From contig JAHFEF010000009.1 in assembly GCA_023248545.1 (NCBI GenBank), positions 1 through 64,000 on the forward strand: a DNA stretch of 64,000 nucleotides. The letters run 5' to 3'. A program made the translations under genes and the position numbers. The DNA comes from Myxococcales bacterium. Lineage in GTDB: Bacteria; Myxococcota; UBA727; JABDBI01. The notes beneath the pieces are model-generated. The model was given only the letters and a program-made list of their open reading frames with translations, was not told the origin of the DNA and ran no database searches. Shown here one piece after another: positions 36,771 to 44,273 of this stretch. Within the stretch, counting starts at the first letter, position 1, and every line of letters starts with the position of its first letter.

Positions 36771-37617
36771 CCCCCAATTCCCCGTCAAATTCAGTGTCTA
36801 GCGTTTTCAAATTAATATCGGCCGAACCCGGCTCCTGTTTAATCTCAACTAATTTAAGCCGAGCCATTTCTAGAATCGCCAAAAAAGTAATAATCAAATC
36901 TATTTTTGTTTTGGCCCCGAAATAAAACAGCGCGTCTTGAAACAAGAAATTTAATTTGATCCGACTAAAATCAATCATCTCGGCCAGTCTGGCTCTTAGA
37001 TTGACTGCATCAAAAGAAACCGTGTGGCCCGTTTGAGGCTGCAAAGACTCCAGAATTTTCGCAAAGTTTTCGATGAGTTCAAACGCGTTCACCGGCGCCA
37101 GCAAGCGATCTTCCTGGGGCTCCAGTTCGAAGTCTTCGTAAGTACGCCCAAAAATATTAAAGCCCAGATAATCGCGCTGCGACAGCTGTTCGGCGACTTC
37201 TTTGTAGCGCTGATATTCTAGCAATCTTCGCATCAGTTCTGCTCTTGGGTCTACGCCCTGCTCTTCGTCTTCAGATAACTGCTCTTCTTGGGGCAGAAGC
37301 ATTTTGCTTTTGATTTGCGTGAGCGTCGCTGCCATGAGCAAAAACTCGCCCGCCAAATCTAATTCTAAGTTTTGAATTTCTTCCAGATATTTCTCGGTGA
37401 TAATCGCAATAGGAATATCAAAAATATCAAGAGAATGCTTTTTAATCAGGTGCAGGAGTAAATCCAGAGGCCCTTCGTAATTAGGCATCTCGACGTGAAG
37501 CTGTTCTGATTCTGGATTAGGGCTGTAATCTTTGGTATCTTGGTCTGTAAACTGGCCTCTGGCCTCGATGCGACATCGGTCGTCTCCCAGCGAAACAGCT
37601 GTTAAATCAGAAGCCAT
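36757..37617 (-). CDS. scpA: Segregation and condensation protein ScpA
   Basis: 286 residues from ATG at 37617 after GGGGA; a GTG at 37629 is an alternative start. The kleisin signature YEGPLDLLLHLIKKHSLDIFDIPI begins near residue 47. ScpA bridges the SMC heads with ScpB. The N-terminal 45 residues are a charged, poorly conserved extension. It overlaps the site-2 protease gene by 16 bases. Confidence 0.96.
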   Translation of the reverse strand: MASDLTAVSLGDDRCRIEARGQFTDQDTKDYSPNPESEQLHVEMPNYEGPLDLLLHLIKKHSLDIFDIPIAIITEKYLEEIQNLELDLAGEFLLMAATLTQIKSKMLLPQEEQLSEDEEQGVDPRAELMRRLLEYQRYKEVAEQLSQRDYLGFNIFGRTYEDFELEPQEDRLLAPVNAFELIENFAKILESLQPQTGHTVSFDAVNLRARLAEMIDFSRIKLNFLFQDALFYFGAKTKIDLIITFLAILEMARLKLVEIKQEPGSADINLKTLDTEFDGELGDVDV

Positions 37618-38255
37618 GACATTCCCCACAAGACCATTCTTACTCCATAGCCTACGATAGCTCCCCCTCCCACAAGCAAGCCAAAGAGCAAAAACAGTGA
37701 TAGCCGTGGCGCAAAAATCTCGTACTTATGGGCTGCTTCTCGGGGCAACAGGGCCAACAAAACTTTCGTGCCATCGAGCGGCGGCACAGGAATTAGATTA
37801 AAAACAAACAGCGATACGTTCAAAATAATAAATGGCTGAAAGAGACCTAAAAGAGAAAATCCACTATATTGGACAATGGCCATGCACACAAACGCCATGA
37901 CCAAATTAGAAAAAGGCCCCGCAATCGCCACAAGCGATTCAGCTGTTCTCGTCGACAACTGCTTTCCAAAAAATCGGCGTTTCAAATAATTAGGGTTATA
38001 GGGTGAGGGCTTGCCGGCTGCAAAAATCGGCATTCCACCAGAAGACATGGACGAGGCGATAATCAAAATCGCGGGCAGCACAACCGTCCAAAGGGGATCA
38101 ATGTGGCTAAAAGGATCGAGCGTAAACCGGCCCATCTGTTCACCTGTTTTGTCACCCAAAAAGCGCGCCATAGCCACGTGTGAAAACTCATGAATCGTAA
38201 TCGCGAAAATCAAAGCTCCCAGTGTCATGACCAGGTTTAGAATCAGATTATCCAT
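37602..38255 (-). CDS. Site-2 protease-family membrane metallopeptidase
   Basis: 217 residues with about five membrane helices. The zinc-binding HEFSH motif (HExxH) is near residue 22 in the first helix, and the second metal ligand lies in NLIPVPPLDGTKVL near residue 155. It is the short S2P class without a PDZ domain, which often sits beside scpA in bacterial genomes. Substrate unknown; intramembrane cleavage of a signalling protein is the family role. Confidence 0.9.
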   Translation of the reverse strand: MDNLILNLVMTLGALIFAITIHEFSHVAMARFLGDKTGEQMGRFTLDPFSHIDPLWTVVLPAILIIASSMSSGGMPIFAAGKPSPYNPNYLKRRFFGKQLSTRTAESLVAIAGPFSNLVMAFVCMAIVQYSGFSLLGLFQPFIILNVSLFVFNLIPVPPLDGTKVLLALLPREAAHKYEIFAPRLSLFLLFGLLVGGGAIVGYGVRMVLWGMSWLLI

Positions 38256-38260
38256 TGTGC

Positions 38261-39106
38261 TTAAGCCCTTGGGTGGTACTTGTCATATAACTCATGCAAC
38301 CGCTTCTGATCTACATGCATATAAATTTCGGTGGTTGACAAGTCCGCATGGCCCAACAAAGCCTGAATCCCCCGGATATCTGCGCCACGTTCTATCAAAT
38401 GGGTCGCAAAACTGTGCCTCAGTTGGTGTGGCGAAATCGACTTTTGGATGCCGGCCAACTTAGCGTATTTTTTGAGCAGCTTCCAAAATCCCTGCCGGGT
38501 CATTGGAAAGAGCCTTGCCTGCCGCAGCTTCAGTGAAGGCAGGTCTAGTGCCGCAATCGCCTTCTCACCAAGCGGCACCAAGCGTTCTTTGTTGCCCTTG
38601 CCACGAACTTTCACAAAGCCTCGCGACAAGTCTATGTCTTCTTGGGTAAGTGAAATCAGTTCAGACACACGCAAGCCCGTCGCGTAGAGCGTGCAAACCA
38701 TCGCGTAATCTCTGGGATCTTTAATCGCAGCCAATAGAGCATCTATTTCTTCCAGGCTCAAAAATTGGGGCAGTTTAGAAGGCATCTTGGGTAATTCTAA
38801 ATCAGCTGCCGGGTTTATTTTGAGCACCCCTTCACGCATCCAGAACTTAAAAAACTGCCTAATAGCCGAGAGATGCCGATTTTGACTTCGTACACCGATA
38901 CCTGAATCTGTGAATGCTTTTTGATAGGCGATTAAATCTTGTTTATTAAAAGCTTCGGGAGTTAGTCCTAGCCGATCAGCATACGCCGCCAAGCGCTCCA
39001 AATCGCGCCGATAAGACTCCATGCTGTTCATACTTAGCGCTTTTTCGACTTGGGCATAGTTGATAAAACCCGTAATGGCCTCGGGCCAGGAATTAAAACC
39101 GCTCAT
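38261..39106 (-). CDS. xerD: Tyrosine recombinase XerD
   Basis: 281 residues from ATG at 39106. N-terminal SAM-like core-binding domain, then the catalytic domain with Arg in TGLRVSEL near residue 150, Lys in GKGNKERLVP near residue 175, HQLRHSFATH near residue 245 and the nucleophile Tyr in TTEIYMH near residue 275. XerD/XerC resolve chromosome dimers at dif. A second Xer protein is encoded at 45157-46005. Naming as XerD rests on gene context beside scpAB. The start overlaps the hipA stop by 14 bases. Confidence 0.92.
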   Translation of the reverse strand: MSGFNSWPEAITGFINYAQVEKALSMNSMESYRRDLERLAAYADRLGLTPEAFNKQDLIAYQKAFTDSGIGVRSQNRHLSAIRQFFKFWMREGVLKINPAADLELPKMPSKLPQFLSLEEIDALLAAIKDPRDYAMVCTLYATGLRVSELISLTQEDIDLSRGFVKVRGKGNKERLVPLGEKAIAALDLPSLKLRQARLFPMTRQGFWKLLKKYAKLAGIQKSISPHQLRHSFATHLIERGADIRGIQALLGHADLSTTEIYMHVDQKRLHELYDKYHPRA

Positions 39107-40367
39107 GCAGCTCACCAATAAACTCAGTTATTTGAGCACCCAAGCCAGCTTGTTGCGCAAAATCTGGCCACTGCTTAACAACCTCAGAAACCTGCTTGAT
39201 GACCTGGTCAGCTTTGCCAATTCCAAACCGGTCAGCCAATTTCAGCAAATCTTGCGTTTCAAAATTTTTAAACTTTCCCGAAACCGACATCAAATGCTGA
39301 TGGGTCCATTCACCCTGAGGATTATGCGCAAAAGTGATATCATAAGCCGGGGCGAGCTCCCAGTTGCGACGGCCATGACGTAAAATAAACGCAAAATTTT
39401 TCGTATGGTCATCGCAATTTTTGGCCATGACATTAAAAACCATTCGACGAAAAGCCTCAACAAAACCATCGGGCCCCAAACCCAGCTGCTGCAGGGTTAA
39501 AAATAGCTGTTCATAGCTGTTGGTGGACTTTTTCTTGTAATCAAGATGACTCATCGCACACAGGCTTTGCACGTGATGTTTAAGCCCTTGCTCCCGGTCA
39601 AATCGTCGCGTCATGAAATGTGCGCGGCCATGTTCGGTCAATAAGCGACAGTCAGACATCTGAATGCCCGCAGCAAAGGCCATCAGGAAGTAGGCATACT
39701 CGATGCGACCATAATCTTGAGAAGCGCCCAGCTCTTGGTCTCTGCCAACGCCGTCAAATTTAAGCAACCAATGCTCAAACCCGGCAGGTGCCTCCAATTG
39801 ACCGGACCGAATCTCATGCGTGTGAGGATTCCAAGCGATGACTGCTTTGGCACGCGCACCGCCGGCCGACGTCCCCACTTCGATCATATTTTTGAGTGCC
39901 GCGTGGCTTTGCAGGTCTTCTTTAAAATGACCCTGAAGCGCTTGTCTGGCCAAGACCACCAATTCAGCCAATTCTATAGCGATTGACGTTTTGGCGTGAG
40001 CCCCTAACACCGGTTTAAATTCCAAAGCTCCCATTGACCGATCGCCCATGTAAGCTAGCCTATCCAGTGGCGTGATATCGGACGCCTTCACGCCCTGCTC
40101 AGCCATATAACGATCAATCAAAGCATTCCCAAAGTCATCCGGCAGCACGTCGGCCAATAACGCCGGCAAACGCCTGTAGGTCACCACCGGCAAGTCGGTA
40201 AAAACAAACGGCCTCGTGGCTTCACGCAAAGGCATTTGCAGAGGCGCCAGCTCTATCCCGTGTTTCACAAACTCAGCGTCATAGCTAAAAACATAGTATC
40301 CCAATGCTGGGTCAAGCGCGATAACCCCCACCAGCTCGCCCCAAATGAGAACCCTGACTGCATTCAT
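39093..40367 (-). CDS. hipA: HipA-family serine/threonine kinase toxin
   Basis: 424 residues. HipA kinases phosphorylate glutamyl-tRNA synthetase and induce growth arrest. The N-terminal subdomain has LPALLADVLPDDFGNALID near residue 67; the ATP site has TSAGGARAKA near residue 165; the catalytic NCDDHTKNFAF is near residue 315 and the metal-binding YDITFAH near residue 340. Its start overlaps the hipB stop as ATGA. Its 3' end overlaps xerD, so the toxin gene lies inside a transcript with essential cell-cycle genes. Confidence 0.92.
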   Translation of the reverse strand: MNAVRVLIWGELVGVIALDPALGYYVFSYDAEFVKHGIELAPLQMPLREATRPFVFTDLPVVTYRRLPALLADVLPDDFGNALIDRYMAEQGVKASDITPLDRLAYMGDRSMGALEFKPVLGAHAKTSIAIELAELVVLARQALQGHFKEDLQSHAALKNMIEVGTSAGGARAKAVIAWNPHTHEIRSGQLEAPAGFEHWLLKFDGVGRDQELGASQDYGRIEYAYFLMAFAAGIQMSDCRLLTEHGRAHFMTRRFDREQGLKHHVQSLCAMSHLDYKKKSTNSYEQLFLTLQQLGLGPDGFVEAFRRMVFNVMAKNCDDHTKNFAFILRHGRRNWELAPAYDITFAHNPQGEWTHQHLMSVSGKFKNFETQDLLKLADRFGIGKADQVIKQVSEVVKQWPDFAQQAGLGAQITEFIGELHERF

Positions 40368-40669
40368 AGGGGCCTCTTCTGTCGACTTGCGCGTTGTCTA
40401 TAAGGCTTATCCCGAACCATGTAGAGTGGGTTAATACTTACTTGCGGCGCCAATGCAAAAATCCAATCCTGACGCCCCAGCGTTCTGACTGCACGAATCA
40501 GCGTGTGCAGCGTTGCCCCGTGTCCACACTCTAGATTTCTGAGCGCCGTGAGACTAATTCCAGCGCGCTCGCAGACCGCTTGGCGCGTCAGATTTTTTTG
40601 AAGCCGAAGATTTTTAATCGCTTCGCCTAATTTTTGCTCCAACTCTGGGGTGGTAAACATGGATTCCAT
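40364..40669 (-). CDS. hipB: HipB-like HTH antitoxin
   Basis: 101 residues with a Xre-type helix-turn-helix (LGEAIKNLRLQKNLTRQAVCERAGIS and ALRNLECGHGATLHTLIRAV). It should neutralise HipA and repress their shared promoter. The C-terminus ends with a basic tail (YRQRASRQKRPL), longer than usual. The predicted -10 box ends 8 bases before the ATG and no Shine-Dalgarno sequence is present. Confidence 0.88.
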   Translation of the reverse strand: MESMFTTPELEQKLGEAIKNLRLQKNLTRQAVCERAGISLTALRNLECGHGATLHTLIRAVRTLGRQDWIFALAPQVSINPLYMVRDKPYRQRASRQKRPL

Positions 40670-40677
40670 AAAATATC

Positions 40678-40706
40678 ATCTTAAAGCATTTAAATGCCAA
40701 TTTCAA
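40678..40706 (-). promoter_or_regulatory. hipBA promoter with palindromic operator
   Basis: Minus strand: -35 TTGAAA at 40706-40701, a 17-base spacer, -10 TAAGAT at 40683-40678, then 8 bases to the ATG. A perfect 12-base palindrome GCATTTAAATGC at 40686-40697 fills the spacer, and a wider imperfect inverted repeat (AAAATATC at 40670-40677 with GATATTTT near 40725-40732) encloses it, consistent with HipB binding to nested sites. Confidence 0.65.
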
Positions 40707-40751
40707 GTCCAAATGTTTTAATAAGATATTTTAGTGCAAAGCTGTTTGAAA

Positions 40752-41111
40752 CTATGCCGGATCAATCACACTCACAACTCGATTCACAATTTCTAAAATC
40801 AGATCTGCATCGAGGGCCTCGATATAACGAGCCGTACCAGCCTGCACTCGAGCCTGAACATCAAAAGAACGCACCTGGTTACAAACAGCCACACCCGTCG
40901 TGTCATAGCCCATAATATGAACGGTTAGACCCATATTTCTGGCAAAAGCCCCACCAGAAGTAATCGGTACCGCCATCGCCACCCCCAAGGCGTTGATTTC
41001 CTGAGGCGTGATAATCACAAAACGATGACGATCTTTCATTTCACGGCCCGCGACAGGGTTTGGATCGATCCAATAAACATCGCCTCTTTGGGGGATTTTG
41101 CGAGCGCTCAC
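40752..41111 (-). CDS. MazF/PemK-type mRNA interferase toxin
   Basis: 119 residues from a GTG at 41111, overlapping the antitoxin stop as GTGA. The family pattern is clear: RGDVYWIDPNPVAGREMKDRHRF, then VVAVPITSGG and MGYDTTGVAVCNQVRSFDV, ending with an Ile/Val-rich helix. PemK/MazF toxins cleave single-stranded mRNA. It lies directly upstream of hipBA, on the same strand. Confidence 0.88.
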   Translation of the reverse strand: MSARKIPQRGDVYWIDPNPVAGREMKDRHRFVIITPQEINALGVAMAVPITSGGAFARNMGLTVHIMGYDTTGVAVCNQVRSFDVQARVQAGTARYIEALDADLILEIVNRVVSVIDPA

Positions 41112-41377
41112 GTAAGTTCTCTGCCAACAGGGGCACCTTCTCGCGCCCACTCAGTTTCAGCGTTAAGAGCCCGCATGTTTTGCTTCGTAGCCCCATCTAA
41201 AAGCTCGGCCAGCGTATAACGCTTGCGCTTGGTCTTGATGGGATGAGCCAACAAGGCATCTTTTTGAACCTCAAGTTCAAGCGTTGTCCCAATCTCCCAG
41301 TCCAGCTGCTTCAAGCTGGCACTAGGAATCGTGATCACTGCGGCTCCCCCTTGCTTTCTGATGTCTACTGCAACCAT
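41108..41377 (-). CDS. MazE/AbrB-type antitoxin
   Basis: 89 residues from ATG at 41377; the nine upstream codons in frame read through the promoter. The N-terminus is a SpoVT-AbrB swapped-hairpin DNA-binding domain (VAVDIRKQGGAAVITIPSAS), followed by RYTLAELLDG and an acidic C-terminus that would block the toxin. No Shine-Dalgarno sequence; the -10 box ends 6 bases before the ATG. Confidence 0.85.
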   Translation of the reverse strand: MVAVDIRKQGGAAVITIPSASLKQLDWEIGTTLELEVQKDALLAHPIKTKRKRYTLAELLDGATKQNMRALNAETEWAREGAPVGRELT

Positions 41378-41383
41378 GAGATA

Positions 41384-41412
41384 ATAATAGCACAAATGTA
41401 GCACTAATTCAA
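41384..41412 (-). promoter_or_regulatory. mazEF-type promoter with direct-repeat operator
   Basis: Minus strand: -35 TTGAAT at 41412-41407, a 17-base spacer, -10 TATTAT at 41389-41384, then 6 bases to the ATG. Two GTGCTA direct repeats 11 bases apart (one helical turn) at 41388-41404 overlap the promoter. The -35 box lies inside the last codons of the Hint gene. Confidence 0.7.
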
Positions 41413-42221
41413 CGGCTCAAACCGAACCATCTCAACCAGCCAAGCAGTGACAGGTCAGTCTCCGTGGGTGATTTTGAATCCAGAAATTTTCGCCCAAGAG
41501 CCTGTCGCTTGAGATAGAAATACCAGGAAGCGGCCACAGGGCTATTGGTATGGGCAAAGCAACTGGCTTTGACTTTTTGTGTTCCCACAGCCAAGGTCCC
41601 GCTCGCTGTCAGCGGCGCATAGACTCCTTCCGTATCGACTTCCATGATCATCCCAACTTTTATGCTCTTGCCTGTTTCGGCGTGAATCAAAGATTGGCCT
41701 AGGTCGATATCGCTGGCGAACTGTGACCCCATTCCATCGACAAACAAAATATGGTCCGGAGAAACGCGTAAAAACGGGGCGTTATCATCTTCACTGCTAT
41801 AAAACTCAAGCATACGAGACTTCTGCTGCGCATCCGCATGCAGGTAGCCCAGAAATTCAGTTCGTTGACCGTCACCGTCTAGCACAAAATCCCCGGGGCT
41901 CAGTTGAGTAATCGCCACAGGATTGGTTTCACCATCCGCACTCACCCGATACACCATCGTATCTTTCGAAAAACAGGATGTAGATTCACAGTGACCCGCG
42001 AATTGGGTGAAAGTAAGATACTGAGTGTTATTGCCAAGTGACGTCACTATCCCACCCGTCGGGTATTGCTTACTGCAATCGCTGCTATCTGTAACCACAG
42101 TACAAGTAAAATTAGTTCCACCCCGCTCATTGGTGCGGATTATCCCTGCCGCGCAATAATTGTAATTAGCCAATGCCGGCAAACTCAAAACCAAAATAAG
42201 AGAAGCAACCAACAATTTCAT
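41409..42221 (-). CDS. Secreted Hedgehog-type Hint domain protein
   Basis: 270 residues with GGAGG 5 bases upstream. Residues 1-18 are a signal peptide (cleavage after LALA or PALA). A small domain of about 64 residues with four Cys (23, 40, 49, 78) follows. From Cys83 the sequence matches the Hedgehog-type Hint fold: CFSKDTMVY, LSPGDFVL, the block with SPDH (His157) and LF, and GVYAPLTASGTLAV then KASCFA with Cys221. In Hedgehog proteins this domain cleaves itself at the Cys and transfers the released N-terminal part to a nucleophile. The 49 residues after Cys221 resemble the start of a lipid-attaching tail only loosely. Downstream of amiC by 48 bases. Confidence 0.85.
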   Translation of the reverse strand: MKLLVASLILVLSLPALANYNYCAAGIIRTNERGGTNFTCTVVTDSSDCSKQYPTGGIVTSLGNNTQYLTFTQFAGHCESTSCFSKDTMVYRVSADGETNPVAITQLSPGDFVLDGDGQRTEFLGYLHADAQQKSRMLEFYSSEDDNAPFLRVSPDHILFVDGMGSQFASDIDLGQSLIHAETGKSIKVGMIMEVDTEGVYAPLTASGTLAVGTQKVKASCFAHTNSPVAASWYFYLKRQALGRKFLDSKSPTETDLSLLGWLRWFGLSR

Positions 42222-42269
42222 CGAAACCTCCGTTAGGTCAACAAACTAAAGGAGTGAATGATTCCCGGT

Positions 42270-43316
42270 TTAACGCACTGCCAGTTTCTCTTCAGAGTAA
42301 CGCTGGATGCCCTTCACGATGCCCTCAGCCAGGGCGTCTTGATAGTCGTCGTCCTTCAGGCGCTTTTCATCGGTTTTATTCGAAATAAAAGAAGTTTCGA
42401 CTAAAATTGCCGGCATTTTGGCACCCATCAGGACATAAAACATGGCCTGCTTAAGTCCCAAATCTTTAATATCATCCCACTGTTCTAATAAATTGCCACA
42501 GAGGCTATCTTGAACCATACGACCCAGCCTCACACTGTCACTCACGCTAGATTTCATGGCCAAATCGGCCAAGATAAACTCCAAGTTCGATGTCTCTGAC
42601 TCGCTCATCGCGTTTTCCCGCGCAGCCAATCTGAGTGCATAACGGTCATGCGTAATATTCAAGTAATAAGTCTCGATGCCCTGAGTATCACGATTTGGCG
42701 AAGCATTCACATGCACAGAAACAAACAGGTCTGCTTGCATTCGATTCGCAAAATCTGTCCGACTTGGCAGCGCAAGCGTCTTGTCATGGTCCCGCGTCAA
42801 AAACACCTGCGTGCCAGGAATGCTTTTCTCAATCCAATTTTTGACGCGTTTGGAAACAGCCAAGGTCACGTCTTTTTCACGCAGCCCCCTCTTACCAATG
42901 GCGCCTGGGTCATCCCCCCCGTGTCCTGGGTCCAGCACAATTCGAAGAGGCTTTTTCTCTTCGGGTTCTAAAAGCTCACGCGGCAGTTGGGGCCCTGACT
43001 CTTTGGCAACTTGCTTCATCGACAAACGTGACTTGCCGTCAACCTCCGCAACAATTCGAACTGTATTTTTTGAATACTGAGCGATTCTGATCTTAAATAT
43101 ATTTTTGTCTTTAGAAGCCAGCACACTCGGCACTTTAGGCCCAAGTTTGGCTGGTTTAACATCAAAAATTATTCGTTTTTTTTGCTTCTTGGTCTTGGGA
43201 AGTTCGCTTTGGCTGATTTGAAGCTTGGCTTGGGATTCGATGTTGAACTCTGACCCCTTCAGATCGATTCGATCTATCTGGCCCACAAAAGCCAATGTCA
43301 ATACTAATGCAAACAT
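42270..43316 (-). CDS. amiC: N-acetylmuramoyl-L-alanine amidase (AmiC-type)
   Basis: 348 residues. A signal peptide (FALVLTLAFVG) is followed by an AMIN-like peptidoglycan-targeting beta domain (residues about 40-115) and an Amidase_3 catalytic domain: VLDPGHGGDDPGAIG with zinc ligands, then Glu in GLREKDVTL, FVSVHVNAS with a His ligand and the catalytic Glu in LVETSF. It cleaves the stem peptide from peptidoglycan during cell separation. The promoter abuts the ATG. Confidence 0.93.
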   Translation of the reverse strand: MFALVLTLAFVGQIDRIDLKGSEFNIESQAKLQISQSELPKTKKQKKRIIFDVKPAKLGPKVPSVLASKDKNIFKIRIAQYSKNTVRIVAEVDGKSRLSMKQVAKESGPQLPRELLEPEEKKPLRIVLDPGHGGDDPGAIGKRGLREKDVTLAVSKRVKNWIEKSIPGTQVFLTRDHDKTLALPSRTDFANRMQADLFVSVHVNASPNRDTQGIETYYLNITHDRYALRLAARENAMSESETSNLEFILADLAMKSSVSDSVRLGRMVQDSLCGNLLEQWDDIKDLGLKQAMFYVLMGAKMPAILVETSFISNKTDEKRLKDDDYQDALAEGIVKGIQRYSEEKLAVR

Positions 43317-43322
43317 GGTAAA

Positions 43323-43351
43323 AGTATGATCAAATTTTCAAAAAATCGCAA
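43323..43351 (-). promoter_or_regulatory. amiC promoter
   Basis: Minus strand: -35 TTGCGA at 43351-43346, a 17-base spacer, -10 CATACT at 43328-43323, then 6 bases to the ATG (leaderless). In the duplicate copy at 44117-44273 the corresponding boxes read TTGTGA and CACACT with an 18-base spacer, so only this copy looks functional. Confidence 0.55.
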
Positions 43352-43429
43352 TGCTCCTCACAGAATCTGTCAGTAATATCGCGTTTGGAGGCCACGGCGT
43401 TGTTCGTTTCGTGCCGTTTGTTTTGCCAG
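43351..43429 (+). pseudogene. Truncated copy of the rlmD 5' end
   Basis: ATG at 43351 opens MLLTESVSNIAFGGHGVVR, nearly identical to the rlmD N-terminus (MLITESVSN at 44177). Six residues are missing, then FVPFVLP, after which homology ends and the frame runs into unrelated sequence opposite the membrane-protein gene. It is a remnant, not a working gene. Confidence 0.85.
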
Positions 43430-43437
43430 TGGATTAT

Positions 43438-44016
43438 CTACAATGCAATAGCAGCGATATAAAGTCCTGGCACAACCCAACCTGCAGCCACAGATGCAAG
43501 ACCGATACCAAATGCAGCCTGCAAATTGGGTTCAGTGCTTCCGTATACCGGTGCTGTGGCATTTTGGAAAATATAGTAGTGGTTATCTTCTTTGGCATAG
43601 GCGACAATGCCCGCCACACCTGCGATCAATGATGAGAGAGCACCAGTGACTGCAACGGTCCCCGCCACTATTGCTGGACGTGTATGCCAATGATCAGGCA
43701 ACTCCCTAATAGCAAAGATTCCAGCCAAAGCAGAGACTGCAGTTAATCCAGAAGCCATTCCGAAAGTTACCTTGCTACACATCAAACTGTTGATGATACG
43801 GTGATATTCATTATAGTTTGGATCGTCATATTGTAACACGTGGTCTTGTGCTTGTTTCGATGTATAGGCACCCGCCGCGTACAGAGCCACCATCACAGGT
43901 GCCAGAAGTGTGGCAGCGATGGCAGCTTTTTTATTACGATAATAATTAGCCGACGCTGGCATGCTGAATATCAGCAACCCAAAAACAAGTGATATACTTT
44001 TGAACAGTCTAAACAC
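43438..44016 (-). CDS. Membrane protein of unknown function (insertion cargo)
   Basis: 192 residues from a GTG at 44016, with GGAGG 7 bases upstream. A signal-like N-terminal helix (ISLVFGLLIFSMPASANYY) is followed by about four further membrane helices (AAIAATLLAPVMVALYAAG, FGMASGLTAVSALAGIFAI, AIVAGTVAVTGALSSLIAG, AAFGIGLASVAAGWVV). The even spacing and Ala/Gly content suggest a compact polytopic inner-membrane protein. Not recognised. It lies exactly between the two copies of the amiC/rlmD duplication, so it looks like inserted cargo. Confidence 0.65.
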   Translation of the reverse strand: MFRLFKSISLVFGLLIFSMPASANYYRNKKAAIAATLLAPVMVALYAAGAYTSKQAQDHVLQYDDPNYNEYHRIINSLMCSKVTFGMASGLTAVSALAGIFAIRELPDHWHTRPAIVAGTVAVTGALSSLIAGVAGIVAYAKEDNHYYIFQNATAPVYGSTEPNLQAAFGIGLASVAAGWVVPGLYIAAIAL

Positions 44017-44116
44017 AACGATTCCTCCAAGACGACGTCACTCGATCGTATAACAGGTTAATACCTATAGGTATTCCTCGAAAATTTCTGCCAAATCCGG
44101 GCTGAAAACCAACAAA

Positions 44117-44273
44117 CTATCTAGCCCACAAAAGCAAACATGCTAGAAGTGTGATCAAATTTTCAAAAAAATCACAATGCTCATCACAGAATCTGTCAGT
44201 AATATCGCGTTTGGAGGCCACGGCGTTGTTCGTCATGAAGGCAAAGTTGTCTTCGTGCCGTTTGTTTTACCAG
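44117..44273. repeat. Duplicated amiC/rlmD start region, copy B
   Basis: Second copy. Here the rlmD start is intact and continues into the full gene, while the amiC part is decayed: about 17 bases of the amiC 5' coding region are missing and only a few codons remain. The two copies differ at scattered positions, so the duplication is not recent. Confidence 0.9.

Larger units (their letters stand above)
43274..43429. repeat. Duplicated amiC/rlmD start region, copy A
   Basis: About 155 bases that also occur at 44117-44273: the start of amiC, the intergenic region and the start of rlmD. Copy A keeps the intact amiC start, while the rlmD part is cut after about 25 codons and lacks an 18-base in-frame block (HEGKVV codons). 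The deletion lies between short GTTGT..TTCGT repeats, pointing to slippage. Confidence 0.9.

Noticed and set aside
41409-42221. An intein inserted in a host protein
   Set aside because: There is no C-extein or host enzyme, the chain has its own signal peptide, and the C-terminal block matches Hedgehog-type rather than intein splicing junctions (no terminal HN).
43351-43632. Open plus-strand frame of 93 codons
   Set aside because: Only the first 25 codons or so match rlmD; the rest lies antisense to the membrane-protein gene and has no coding character.
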